The notes under the pieces are model-generated. The model had not been told where the DNA came from and did no database searches. It worked only from the letters and a program-made list of their open reading frames with translations. 64,000 bases of DNA from Edaphobacter lichenicola. GTDB lineage: Bacteria > Acidobacteriota > Terriglobia > Terriglobales > Acidobacteriaceae. The position numbers and the translations under genes are program-made. The stretch covers positions 620,001-684,000 of the forward strand of contig NZ_JACHDY010000001.1 of the NCBI RefSeq assembly GCF_014201315.1. Direction: 5' to 3'. Of the stretch, positions 17,205 through 26,790 are shown in pieces (within the stretch, counting starts at the first letter, position 1; the number at the start of each line of letters is the position of its first letter).

Positions 17205-20200
17205 ATGTCGGAAGCAACCCAGGCAAAACCCGAACTCAAAGCGCTGAAGTCCACGCTGAATCTGCCCATTGGCGGGAAAGACAACGCATCAGATCCAGCG
17301 CCTAAAGCGCTGAAGTCCACGCTGAATCTGCCCCAGACGACCTTTCCCATGAAGGCCAATCTGCCCCAGAACGAACCAGCCCGCCTCCAAGCGTGGCAGC
17401 AAGGTGACTTATACGGCCAGATCCGCACCGCCCGCGCCGGCCAGCCCAAGTACATCCTCCACGACGGCCCTCCCTACGCCAACGGAGCCATCCACCTCGG
17501 CCACGCCCTCAACAAGTGCATCAAGGACTTCGTCGTCAAAACCAAGACCATGGCTGGCTTCGACGCCCCCTACGTCCCCGGCTGGGACTGCCACGGCCTC
17601 CCCATCGAGATCAAAGTCGACGAGCAGCTAGGCCGCAAAAAACTCGAGATGGACCCCATCGCCGTCCGCCGCGCCTGCCGCGAGTACGCGCAGAAGTACG
17701 TCGACCTCCAGCGCTCCCAGTTCGAGCGCATCGGCGTCTTCGGCCGCTGGAACGATCCCTACCTCACCATGAGCTTCGGCTACGAGGCCAGCATCGTCGA
17801 GACCTTCTACGACTTCTTCGAAAAAAAGTTCGTCTACAAGGGCCTCAAGCCCGTCTACTGGTGCATCCACGACCGCACCGCGCTCGCCGAAGCCGAGGTC
17901 GAATACGACCAGCACACCTCGCCCAGCGTCTACGTCCGCTATAAACTCACAAGCGATCCAGCTGTTATCAACGCTGCTCTCGCCGGTAAAGATGTTTACA
18001 CCATCATCTGGACCACCACCCCGTGGACCCTCCCCGCATCGCAGGCCGTAGCCTTCAACCCGCATCTCGAGTACGTCGCCCTCGCCTGCGAAGGCGGCAC
18101 CTACCTCATCGCTCAGGCGCTCATGTCCTCGGTCATCGCTCATTGCCATCTCATGAGCGCAAAGAACGCCACTGAGCCCGCATCCCAGGCCGACATCCTC
18201 GCAGTCTTCACCGGCAATCATCTGGAGCACGCCACCTTCCAGCACCCGTTCCTCGATCGCAGCATCCTGGGCGTCACCGCGGACTACGTCACCGCCGAGC
18301 AAGGCACCGGAGCCGTCCACACCTCACCCGCCCACGGCGTCGACGACTTCTACACCGGCCAGCGCTACAAGCTCCCCGAGATCCAGTACGTCGACAACGC
18401 CGGCCGCCAGCGCCACACCGGCACCAACGGCGGAGGCGGAGTTGCCCAACCCTACGAAGACCTCACCGTCTTCAAATCCAATCCCGTCATCATCGAACTC
18501 CTCAAAGAAAAAGGCACACTCCTCAGCGACACCACCTTCGAGCACTCTTACCCGCACTGCTGGCGCTGCCACAACCCCGTCATCGTTCGCGCCACCGAGC
18601 AGTGGTTCATCGGCATGGAAACGCCAATGATCACCGACGAAGGCACCGTCACCACCTTCCGCCAGCGCGCCCTCGACGAGATCAAGCAGGTTGTCTGGGA
18701 CCCCGCCTGGGGCGAAGAGCGCATCTCCAACATGATCGCCACCCGGCCCGACTGGTGCATCTCCCGTCAGCGCATCTGGGGCGTTCCCATCGCCGTCTTC
18801 CTCTGCGACAAGTGCGGCGAGCCCCTCAACGAACCCTCCATCAACAAGAGCATCGTCGACCTCTTCAAAAAAGAGGGTGCAGACGCCTGGTACAAACACG
18901 AACCCGCCGCCCTGCTCCCCGCAGGAACCGCCTGCGCAGGCTGCGGCCACAAAGAGTTTCGCAAAGAGATGGATATCCTCGATGTCTGGTTCGAATCCGG
19001 CTCCAGCTGGCACGCCGTCCTCGACCTCGAACCCGAGCTCCACTCCCCAGCCGATCTCTACACCGAAGGCGGCGACCAGCACCGCGGCTGGTTTCACTCT
19101 TCCCTCCTCACCTCGGTAGCCGTCCGCAACCACGCTCCCTACAAGATGGTCGCGACCTCTGGCTGGACCCTCGACGAACAAGGCCGTGCCTTTTCGAAGA
19201 GCCTGGGAAATGGAGTGGACCCTGTCGACATCGCCAAACGTCTAGGCGGCGAGATCATCCGTCTCTGGGTGGCCTCCGTCGACTTCCGCGAAGACGTAGC
19301 CGCCAGCGAAAACCTCATGCAGCGCGTCAGCGACAACTACCGCAAGCTGCGCAACACCCTGCGCTTCCTCCTCGGCAACATCCACGACTTCAATCCCGCG
19401 ACCGATGCCATCGCCTTCGCCAACCTACAGCCGCTAGACCAATACATCCTAGCCCGCACCGCCGAGCTCGACGCCAAGATCCGCGCCGCCTACGACAGCT
19501 TCGAGTTCCACCGCGCCTACCACGCCCTCAACGAGTACGTGAACACCGACCTCAGCGCGCTCTACCTCGACGTCCTCAAAGATCGTCTCTACACCTTCGC
19601 GCCCAACCATCCCGGCCGCCGTAGCGCGCAGACCGCTCTCTGGCGCATCGCCGAAACCCTCACCCGCCTCATCGCCCCAATTCTCAGCTTCACAGCCGAC
19701 GAGGTCTGGGCACTCCTGCCCAAGGTAGAAAACCGCGAATCAAGTGTCCACCTCGCCCACTTCCCCGCCATGTCCGAGATCATCCCTGTCACCACCCGCA
19801 AACTCGAAGAAGACTTCGACCACCTCCTCACCCTGCGCGACGAGGTCCTCAAGGTCCTCGAAGAGGAGCGCACCGCCAAGACCATCAGCAACAAACCCTC
19901 CGAGACCCAGATCGTCCTCGGCTGGCTCAACACCCTCGCCGAGCAGCCCAACCCCGTCTTCGAGCAGTACAAATCCATCCTGCCCGAGCTCTTCGGCGTA
20001 GCTCAGGTCGAGATCTCAAACGCCATCATCACCGAAGGCACCGTAGAAAAGGGAGCCTTCTACGTTCAGGCCAAACCCGCTGCAGGCTCGAAGTGCGAAC
20101 GATGCTGGCGCTTCACCGAAGACGTAGGCCACGAAGCAAACTACCCAACCGTCTGCCTCCGCTGCGCCGAAGCCCTCGAAGCCATCCACTTCCCACCCTA

Positions 20201-20240
20201 CGACGCACCACCCAGCAACACCACGGAGTCGCAAGCCTGA
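17205..20240 (+). CDS. ileS: Isoleucyl-tRNA synthetase
   Basis: 1011 residues, a class I aminoacyl-tRNA synthetase. The HIGH motif is HLGH (PPYANGAIHLGHALNK, about residues 88-103) and KMSKS is present as FSKSLGN (about 664-670). The editing domain lies between them (TTPWTLPASQAVAF, GTGAVHTSPAHG). The C-terminus carries a zinc knuckle (CERCWRF...CLRC). A probable non-catalytic N-terminal extension of about 45 residues contains KALKSTLNLP twice, from an exact 30-bp direct repeat. The more usual IleS start would be near TTFPMKANLP. The gene overlaps lspA by one base (TGATG). Confidence 0.97.
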   Translation: MSEATQAKPELKALKSTLNLPIGGKDNASDPAPKALKSTLNLPQTTFPMKANLPQNEPARLQAWQQGDLYGQIRTARAGQPKYILHDGPPYANGAIHLGHALNKCIKDFVVKTKTMAGFDAPYVPGWDCHGLPIEIKVDEQLGRKKLEMDPIAVRRACREYAQKYVDLQRSQFERIGVFGRWNDPYLTMSFGYEASIVETFYDFFEKKFVYKGLKPVYWCIHDRTALAEAEVEYDQHTSPSVYVRYKLTSDPAVINAALAGKDVYTIIWTTTPWTLPASQAVAFNPHLEYVALACEGGTYLIAQALMSSVIAHCHLMSAKNATEPASQADILAVFTGNHLEHATFQHPFLDRSILGVTADYVTAEQGTGAVHTSPAHGVDDFYTGQRYKLPEIQYVDNAGRQRHTGTNGGGGVAQPYEDLTVFKSNPVIIELLKEKGTLLSDTTFEHSYPHCWRCHNPVIVRATEQWFIGMETPMITDEGTVTTFRQRALDEIKQVVWDPAWGEERISNMIATRPDWCISRQRIWGVPIAVFLCDKCGEPLNEPSINKSIVDLFKKEGADAWYKHEPAALLPAGTACAGCGHKEFRKEMDILDVWFESGSSWHAVLDLEPELHSPADLYTEGGDQHRGWFHSSLLTSVAVRNHAPYKMVATSGWTLDEQGRAFSKSLGNGVDPVDIAKRLGGEIIRLWVASVDFREDVAASENLMQRVSDNYRKLRNTLRFLLGNIHDFNPATDAIAFANLQPLDQYILARTAELDAKIRAAYDSFEFHRAYHALNEYVNTDLSALYLDVLKDRLYTFAPNHPGRRSAQTALWRIAETLTRLIAPILSFTADEVWALLPKVENRESSVHLAHFPAMSEIIPVTTRKLEEDFDHLLTLRDEVLKVLEEERTAKTISNKPSETQIVLGWLNTLAEQPNPVFEQYKSILPELFGVAQVEISNAIITEGTVEKGAFYVQAKPAAGSKCERCWRFTEDVGHEANYPTVCLRCAEALEAIHFPPYDAPPSNTTESQA
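17238..17333 (+). repeat. 30-bp direct repeat inside the 5' end of ileS
   Basis: AAAGCGCTGAAGTCCACGCT and the next ten bases occur at 17238-17267 and again at 17304-17333, 66 bases apart. The reading frame is kept, so the protein has KALKSTLNLP twice. Confidence 0.9.
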
Positions 20241-20785
20241 TGTCCTCACTCAACAAGACGACCTACGAAACCACAGCTCCGGCCGTTGAGCCCGTCCATC
20301 GCGATCAACGCGGCCTCACGCTCGCCATCGCCGCCGCAGTCGTCCTCCTCGACCGCATCACCAAACACATCGTCGCCCGTCAACTCCCCAACGGCCAGGC
20401 CCACACCGTCATCCCCGGCATCTTCCGCATCACCGACGTGCACAACACCGGCGCCGCCTTCAGCATGTTCGCCGAATCCGCCTCGCCCACCACCGTGCGC
20501 AACATCCTCATCGCCTTCTCCGTCCTCGCAGTCATCGTCCTTCTCGGAATGCTCTGGCGAGCAGGGCGCGTCCTCTCGCTCAGCTCCATAGCCCTCGCGC
20601 TCATCCTCGGAGGAGCCTTCGGAAATCTCTACGACCGCGTCCGCTACAGCTACGTCGTCGACTTCCTCGAGGTCCACATCGGCAGCTACCACTGGCCCGA
20701 CTTCAACGTAGCCGACAGCTGCATCGTCATCGGAGCCTGCCTCCTCCTCATCGAAATCTTTCGCCCCCAACCATCTGACTCATAA
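20240..20785 (+). CDS. lspA: Lipoprotein signal peptidase (signal peptidase II)
   Basis: The inner-membrane aspartyl protease that removes the signal from diacylated prolipoproteins. 181 residues with four hydrophobic segments (about 29-45, 92-110, 117-135, 158-174). The catalytic aspartates are in GNLYDRVRYSYVVDFL and FNVADSCI. VHNTGAAFSMF is the conserved third-box motif. A 25-residue hydrophilic N-terminus precedes the first helix. It is translationally coupled to ileS, a common gene pair. Confidence 0.95.
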   Translation: MSSLNKTTYETTAPAVEPVHRDQRGLTLAIAAAVVLLDRITKHIVARQLPNGQAHTVIPGIFRITDVHNTGAAFSMFAESASPTTVRNILIAFSVLAVIVLLGMLWRAGRVLSLSSIALALILGGAFGNLYDRVRYSYVVDFLEVHIGSYHWPDFNVADSCIVIGACLLLIEIFRPQPSDS

Positions 20786-20818
20786 GCCCTGTTCCCTAAG
20801 CCCTACTTCCTTTCCTCT

Positions 20819-23812
20819 ATGAATGACCAGATCACAATCCGCGGCGCCCGCACCCACAACCTCAAGGGCATCGACGTCGACATCCCGCACAACGCCCTCA
20901 CCGTCGTCTCGGGCGTCAGCGGCTCCGGCAAATCCTCCCTCGCCTTCGATACCGTCTACGCCGAAGGCCAGCGCCGCTACGTCGAATCCCTCTCCGCCTA
21001 CGCCCGTCAGTTCCTCGAGCGCATCGAAAAGCCCGACGTCGACTTCATGGACGGCCTCGCCCCCGCCATCGCCATCAAGCAGAAAAATCAAACCCGCAAC
21101 CCCCGCTCCACCGTAGCCACCGCAACCGAGATCTACGACTACCTCCGCCTCCTCTACGCCCGCTGCGGCACCGTCACCTGCCTGCACTGCGGCGGCATCG
21201 TCAAGCACGACACCGTAGACGAGATCATCACCACCCTCTTCGCTCTGCCCGAAGGCACACGCACCTACGTCCTCTTCCCCATCCTCCGCGCCGAGATCAA
21301 ACTCGAGCCCATGCAGATCGCAACCACCGCAGAGCCCGAAGCCGAAGCTCCAAAGCCAAAGAAGACCGCCGTAAAGAAATCTTCGAAAGCCGCAAAGTCA
21401 ACAGCGCCCGAAACGCTCAACCTCACCGACAGCCTCAAAGAACGCCTCACCGAACTCCGACGCCGCGGCTACAACCGCCTCTACCAATCGGGAAAAATCG
21501 TAGAGTTCTCCACCCCCGAATCCCTCCTCGAACTCGACTTCACTCAACCCATCTTCGCCCTCATCGACCGCCTCTCCATCAGCCCCGAGAGCCGCGCCCG
21601 CATCGTCGACGCCATCGAAACCGGCTACCGCGAATCCGGCGAAGTCCAGTTCCATACCGTCCCACGCGACGGCGAAATCGAAGCGCAGAAGTACCGCTTC
21701 TCCGCAGCCTTCGAGTGCACCACCTGCCACCGCGCCTACCGCGAACCCGAACCACGCCTCTTCTCCTTCAACAACCCATACGGCGCATGCCCCCGCTGCC
21801 AGGGCTTCGGCAACACCATTGACTTCGACCCCAACCTCATCATCCCCGACAAGTCGAAGACCCTCGACGAGGGCGCCATCGCCCCCTGGACCACCACCAA
21901 ATACCGCCCCCACCACGGCGAGATGAAGCGCGCCGCCAAAGCCGCAGGCATCCCCACCGACGTCCCCTGGTACGATCTCACTCCCACGCAACAAGCCTTC
22001 ATCGAAGACGGCAACGGCACCTTCCCCGGTATCCGAGGCTTCTTCGCCGCCCTCGAACACAAAAAATACAAGCTCCACGTCCGCGTCTTCCTCTCCAAAT
22101 ACCGCGGCTACGCCCTCTGCCCCGACTGCCGTGGCCAGCGCCTCCGCGCCGAAGCCCGCGCCGTCCTCATCAACAATCAAAACATCTGCGAGACCTCCGC
22201 CCTCACCATCACCGGCGCCCAGCAGTTCTTCGATAATTTGCAACTCACACCAGCACAATTAGAAGTCGCCGGCAAAATCCTCGAAGAGGTCCGCCAGCGC
22301 GTCCACTTCCTCCACCAGGTAGGCCTCGACTACCTCACCCTCGACCGCCTCAGCTCCACCCTCTCCGGCGGCGAAGCCCAGCGCATCCAACTTGCAACCT
22401 CACTAGGCTCCCGTCTCGTCGGTGCCCTCTACGTCCTCGACGAGCCGAGCATCGGCCTCCACACCCGGGACACCGCCAAGCTCATCAGCATCATGAAAGA
22501 CCTCCGCGACCTCGGCAACACCATCCTTGTCGTCGAGCACGACCCCGACGTCATCCGCGCCGCCGACCACCTCCTCGACCTCGGCCCGGGCGCAGGCGAA
22601 CTAGGCGGCCAACTCCTCGCCGAAGGCACCGTCGCCGAGGTCACCGCCAACCCCAACTCCATCACCGGCAAATACCTCTCCGGCCGCGCCACCATCCCCA
22701 TCCCCAAGCACCGCCGCGAACCTGGCCGCGAGCACCTCAAACTCACCGGAGCCCGCATTCACAACCTCCGCGGCGTCGACATCGACATCCCCCTCGGCCT
22801 TCTTTGCTGCGTCACCGGCGTCAGCGGCTCCGGCAAATCCACAATCGTCCACCAGGTCCTCTACCGTGCGCTCATGCAGGCTCTCGGCCAGACCGAAGGC
22901 GCAGACCCCGCGCACCTCTACCGCGAACTCACCGGCACCCACCACCTCAACGACGTCATCCTCGTCGACCAGTCCCCCATCGGCCGCACCCCGCGATCCA
23001 ATCCAGTTACATATATCAAAGCCTTCGACGACATTCGCGCCCTCTTCGCCGCGCAGCCCGACGCCAAGCGCAAAGGCTTCGGCCCCGGACACTTCTCCTT
23101 CAACGTCCCCGGCGGCCGCTGCGACGTCTGCGAAGGCGACGGCACCGTCACCGTCGAGATGCAGTTCCTCGCCGATATCGAGCTCCCCTGCGAAGAATGT
23201 AACGGAACACGCTACAAATCCTCTATCCTCGACATCCGCTACAAGGGCAAGAACATCCACGACGTCCTCAACATGACCGTCAAGGAAGCTCTCGTCTACT
23301 TTGCCGGCCACCCCAAGATCGTCGACAAGCTCTACGTCCTCGACGAGGTCGGCCTCGGCTACGTCCGTCTCGGCCAATCCGCCACCACCCTCTCCGGCGG
23401 CGAAGCCCAGCGCGTCAAACTCGCATCGCACCTCGCCACCGCTCGCTCCATCACCAACCGCAGCGCCAACGACACCGCCGCCAAGGCCCGCAGCCGAACC
23501 CTCTACATCCTCGACGAGCCCACCACCGGTCTCCACTTCGACGACGTAGCCAAGCTCCTCGCAGCCTTCCGTAAGCTCATCGAAGGCGGCGGCTCCCTCC
23601 TCGTCATCGAGCACAATCTCGACGTCATCAAGTCCGCCGACTGGGTCATCGACATGGGCCCCGAAGGCGGCAGCGGCGGAGGCCAGATCGTAGCCACCGG
23701 CACCCCCGAAGAGATCGCCGCCAACCCCGCATCCCACACCGGCCACTGGCTCGCCCCCGTTCTCAACCTCGCCGCCCCGAAGGCCGAACCAGAACTCCAG
23801 GTCACCGCTTAG
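20819..23812 (+). CDS. uvrA: UvrABC excinuclease subunit A
   Basis: The damage-recognition ATPase of nucleotide excision repair; 997 residues, about 50 longer than usual. There are two ABC modules: Walker A GVSGSGKSSLAF (about 31-42) and GVSGSGKSTIVH (about 666-677), and signatures LSGGEAQRIQLA and LSGGEAQRVKLA. Each module ends in LDEPS(T)IGLH-type Walker B. Zinc ligands are CTTCHRAY...CPRC in the first half and CDVCEGDG...CEEC in the second. The extra length comes partly from a Lys/Ala/Pro-rich insertion at about residues 164-198 (PKKTAVKKSSKAAK). It follows lspA by 33 bases. Confidence 0.97.
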   Translation: MNDQITIRGARTHNLKGIDVDIPHNALTVVSGVSGSGKSSLAFDTVYAEGQRRYVESLSAYARQFLERIEKPDVDFMDGLAPAIAIKQKNQTRNPRSTVATATEIYDYLRLLYARCGTVTCLHCGGIVKHDTVDEIITTLFALPEGTRTYVLFPILRAEIKLEPMQIATTAEPEAEAPKPKKTAVKKSSKAAKSTAPETLNLTDSLKERLTELRRRGYNRLYQSGKIVEFSTPESLLELDFTQPIFALIDRLSISPESRARIVDAIETGYRESGEVQFHTVPRDGEIEAQKYRFSAAFECTTCHRAYREPEPRLFSFNNPYGACPRCQGFGNTIDFDPNLIIPDKSKTLDEGAIAPWTTTKYRPHHGEMKRAAKAAGIPTDVPWYDLTPTQQAFIEDGNGTFPGIRGFFAALEHKKYKLHVRVFLSKYRGYALCPDCRGQRLRAEARAVLINNQNICETSALTITGAQQFFDNLQLTPAQLEVAGKILEEVRQRVHFLHQVGLDYLTLDRLSSTLSGGEAQRIQLATSLGSRLVGALYVLDEPSIGLHTRDTAKLISIMKDLRDLGNTILVVEHDPDVIRAADHLLDLGPGAGELGGQLLAEGTVAEVTANPNSITGKYLSGRATIPIPKHRREPGREHLKLTGARIHNLRGVDIDIPLGLLCCVTGVSGSGKSTIVHQVLYRALMQALGQTEGADPAHLYRELTGTHHLNDVILVDQSPIGRTPRSNPVTYIKAFDDIRALFAAQPDAKRKGFGPGHFSFNVPGGRCDVCEGDGTVTVEMQFLADIELPCEECNGTRYKSSILDIRYKGKNIHDVLNMTVKEALVYFAGHPKIVDKLYVLDEVGLGYVRLGQSATTLSGGEAQRVKLASHLATARSITNRSANDTAAKARSRTLYILDEPTTGLHFDDVAKLLAAFRKLIEGGGSLLVIEHNLDVIKSADWVIDMGPEGGSGGGQIVATGTPEEIAANPASHTGHWLAPVLNLAAPKAEPELQVTA

Positions 23813-23898
23813 CCCGAACAGAAAGCATCGGCTCTGGTCGTCATCAACCTCTTTCATCCCCTGTTCGTAGCAATCAGACGGCTGTTATTGTAGAGGCG

Positions 23899-24423
23899 AT
23901 GAGAAAAAAGAGAGCAGCTACCGCCAACGCAATTCAGCAGGCTGAACTGATTCTGAAACTGTATGAACTCCGGCGGGAGGCGGTCATGCGCGAAGCGCGC
24001 TCCTACGTAGGCGGCGATTTTCTACCCGCATCCGCCAGCGAACTTATCCAGATTGTCAGTGCAGGGGACAGGCACAGTAGTTTCGTTCTTCAAGTCTACG
24101 GATACTGGGAGATGGTCGCCGCCTTTGTAAGAAGCGGTGCCCTCGACGCAGAGTTGCTCTACAACACCTGTCCCGAGATGTACTTCCAATACGCCAAAAT
24201 TCAGCCCCATCTGGCTCAGTTTCGCGAAGAGATGGACATGCCCGAGTTCCTGATCAGCATCGAACAGCTTATAGAAGGATCACATGCGGGCCGCAGGCGT
24301 CTCGAAGCCATGCAAAAGAATCTGGCCGCCATCGCCGAGGCACGAAGTCGCTCTGCCTCAAAGCCCCAAACAACGTCAAAGCCAACCTCAAAGCCAACGT
24401 CAAAGCCACGGAGAAAAAGATAG
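23899..24423 (+). CDS. Conserved hypothetical protein (174 aa), possibly DUF4760-like
   Basis: Residues 12-140 are helical and soluble: QQAELILKLYELRREAVMREAR, here over residues 13-34, then VLQVYGYWEMVAAFVRSGALD and LLYNTCPEMYFQYAKIQPHL. The pattern of an N-terminal helix with W.E..A..V..GALD resembles DUF4760-type proteins, but I hold that loosely. The C-terminal 25 residues are a low-complexity basic tail with SKPT repeated three times, encoded by a near-tandem 12-bp unit. The start ATG at 23899 has no strong Shine-Dalgarno. Confidence 0.7.
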   Translation: MRKKRAATANAIQQAELILKLYELRREAVMREARSYVGGDFLPASASELIQIVSAGDRHSSFVLQVYGYWEMVAAFVRSGALDAELLYNTCPEMYFQYAKIQPHLAQFREEMDMPEFLISIEQLIEGSHAGRRRLEAMQKNLAAIAEARSRSASKPQTTSKPTSKPTSKPRRKR

Positions 24424-24514
24424 CTTCACTCCAGACCACCGCGTAGCCCGCAGCATCCTATCCCCGAACCATCCCCGAACCATCCCCAGACCCCGCCGTT
24501 CACGAAAGCACCGT

Positions 24515-24544
24515 TTGCCTTTTCGCGTTCAATCGGTCTAGTAT
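24515..24544 (+). promoter_or_regulatory. Candidate sigma-70 promoter
   Basis: TTGCCT and TAGTAT are separated by 18 bases, 60 bases before the start of the large secreted protein. A tandem CCCCGAACCAT repeat (24463-24488) lies just upstream. It is read by eye only. Confidence 0.35.
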
Positions 24545-24603
24545 CAAATCCTTCTCCTCCCCAGGCATTGCGGGCCAGCACCTCAGAAAACCCAGGAGGT
24601 ACT

Positions 24604-26655
24604 ATGGGTTCATCCTGTCCCAACCGACATCGTCCTAGCCTTCGATTAGCCACAGCAACCTTATTTGGCTTCTGCGCTCTCTCTGTCGCCGCCGCTCAGG
24701 CCAACGACCCGCTCCTCCCCGGCGTCACTTACGTCTGCAGCGGCGAGCGCATCTTCATCGAGAGCTGCAACATACGCGACACCTCCGACACCTCCACCTG
24801 CATGGTCGGCCACCCCGACCACATCCAGCCCAACGGCCTCATGCAATACACCAACGCCACCCGTGGCGCCCTGAAAAAACTCTTCCCCACCTGCACCCAA
24901 CCCTCCGCCAAGCAGGTCGCCGCCGCAAAGGCCTTCCAGCAGAAGCAGCAGGACATCTACAACGCGAACGTCCAGAAATCCAACGACCAGCTCAACGCCG
25001 CCCAGCAACAAGCCCAGTCCGGCGCGGGCTACGGCCAACCCACTCCCCCCAAGAACGCGGAAGAGCGTGAGATGCGCCGCTGCGTCAGCTCCGGCAGGCT
25101 ACCCTCCAGCTGCACCGGAAACCAACTCTTGGGCGCCTTCTCCCAGATGTTCACCCAGGTGACCTCTGCGCTTGCTCCCGGCATGGCCCCCAAAGAGGGA
25201 TCCTCCTCCGGCCCGAATATGGCAGGAGTCTTCGAAGGCGCCGGCCACTGGCGTCTCGACTTCATCGACGGCGGCGTCCTCGTCAACTGCTCTTTCCTCT
25301 CGCCCAATCAAGAGGCCTACTCCCTCGACTTCAAAGAGGGCCGCGCTGTCCTGATCATCAACACCAGGCCCAAGCCTCTGGTCCTCACCCTCCACGGTAC
25401 TGAAACCATCACCGGGCCGCCCGGCCCCGTCACCATCGACGGCGTCGTCGCCGGCGGCTACACGCCAGGTAGCTCCTCTCCCGGCCACACCGAAACGTCC
25501 CAAACCACCACCCACGAAATGGTCGATAAGAGCCAGACCGGCAACTACGGCCAATCGCAGCTCACCTACCAGGGCAACAACCAATACGACGCCGCCACCA
25601 CTCACACCAACAGCACCTACGTCGCTGGCGCATCTACTCCTGGCTACACAAACTTCGTCCCCAAGCGCGCCACCTGCCCCGCCATCAACCTCTCCTCCAA
25701 AGGCGCCGGCACGGGCATCCAGACCATGCAAACCGATCTCCTGAAGACAGCATTCGGCGGAGACAAAGGGCCACCCACCCCTCCCGGCATCCGCATGCAC
25801 GGCATCTTCGCCGCATCCACCGGCTTCAGTGTCGAGTTCTTCCCCGAGTCCGTCATCCTCGGCTGCGGTCCCGATGCCGCTCGAGCCTATCCCTACACCG
25901 TCGAGCCCGGCGCATCCGGCGTCGCCATCAAAATCGCCGCTCCCGATCACCCCCTCGCCCTCATCATCAAGCCCGACGGCTCACTCGACCCCGGCTCATC
26001 CGCCCCCTACCAGGTCCACGGACGCGTCGTCACCGGCCAGGACAACAACGACAACTTCACCTTCGCCCCGCTCGAACAGACCTGCAATCTCGCCACCCTC
26101 ACCCCCAGCAAGACCATCCCCTCCTCCGGCGGCGCCACCACCATGCTCGCATCCGCTGGAAATCCGGCAGCAACCGCTGGAAATCCGACAGCAACCCCAG
26201 CCAACAATGGTGGCACCCTCTCCACCTCTGCCACGCCCCTCGGCAACGCCACTCTGTCCATCGTCTCCGGGCTCCCCCCACAACCCGGCGCACCCAACCC
26301 TCTCGCCGGACATCCCTACACCCTTCTCCGCAACAGCGTCGCCGACATACTGGCAAAGCAAGGCATCTCCGTTCCCCAGGGGTCGTCCCCTTATAAAGTC
26401 CTCGGCATCGCCTGCGGAAATCACACCCCGGACTGCCAAAAGATTCTGGATGCCGTCAAAGCAAATGCCGCCTCCGCCATCCGGGCCGACGCCAACGGCA
26501 GCGGAACCTTCCCCGGCGTCGCTCCCGGAACCTACTACCTGATGATCTCAGCCCGCTACAACAATCAGGCTCTCGTCTGGGACCACCCCATCCAACTAAA
26601 GCCCGGCCCAAACTCACTCTCCCTCGACCAGCGCAACGCAACGCCGATCAATTGA
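24604..26655 (+). CDS. Large secreted protein of unknown function with an internal duplication
   Basis: 683 residues behind a signal peptide (LATATLFGFCALSVAAAQA). Residues 35-100 form a cysteine-containing domain (VTYVCSGERIFIESCNIRD, MVGHPDHIQPNG). A Gln/Ala-rich helical linker and a second Cys pair (RRCVSSGRLPSSC) follow. Two modules of like layout come next: about 210-290 (MAGVFEGAGHWRLDFIDGGVLVNC, VLTLHG, PVTIDGVVAGGY) and about 400-480 (MHGIFAASTGFSVEFFPESVILGC, LALIIKP, YQVHGRVVTGQ). The last 80 residues resemble a carboxypeptidase-regulatory-like beta domain (SGTFPGVAPGTYYLMISA). AGGAGGTA lies immediately before the ATG at 24604. No known family was recognised. Confidence 0.8.
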   Translation: MGSSCPNRHRPSLRLATATLFGFCALSVAAAQANDPLLPGVTYVCSGERIFIESCNIRDTSDTSTCMVGHPDHIQPNGLMQYTNATRGALKKLFPTCTQPSAKQVAAAKAFQQKQQDIYNANVQKSNDQLNAAQQQAQSGAGYGQPTPPKNAEEREMRRCVSSGRLPSSCTGNQLLGAFSQMFTQVTSALAPGMAPKEGSSSGPNMAGVFEGAGHWRLDFIDGGVLVNCSFLSPNQEAYSLDFKEGRAVLIINTRPKPLVLTLHGTETITGPPGPVTIDGVVAGGYTPGSSSPGHTETSQTTTHEMVDKSQTGNYGQSQLTYQGNNQYDAATTHTNSTYVAGASTPGYTNFVPKRATCPAINLSSKGAGTGIQTMQTDLLKTAFGGDKGPPTPPGIRMHGIFAASTGFSVEFFPESVILGCGPDAARAYPYTVEPGASGVAIKIAAPDHPLALIIKPDGSLDPGSSAPYQVHGRVVTGQDNNDNFTFAPLEQTCNLATLTPSKTIPSSGGATTMLASAGNPAATAGNPTATPANNGGTLSTSATPLGNATLSIVSGLPPQPGAPNPLAGHPYTLLRNSVADILAKQGISVPQGSSPYKVLGIACGNHTPDCQKILDAVKANAASAIRADANGSGTFPGVAPGTYYLMISARYNNQALVWDHPIQLKPGPNSLSLDQRNATPIN

Positions 26656-26790
26656 AACCAAACCACACGTCCGCGGGAGTGCCTGGAACGGAGCAGAGAG
26701 AGCTGCGCCGCTGCGTCGCCGGGACTTTCTACTTTGATCACCCAAAGCGGACCTGACGCTCCGGCGCAATCCGTCGGGCGAGTTGCGCGA

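Noticed and set aside
22601..23857. A 418-codon open frame opposite uvrA
   Set aside because: Low-complexity Asp/Gly/Val composition and complete overlap with the second ABC module of uvrA show it to be a shadow frame.
26656..26790. A second attC site after the RibD-C gene
   Set aside because: No pair of core sites with the required inner arm complementarity could be found.
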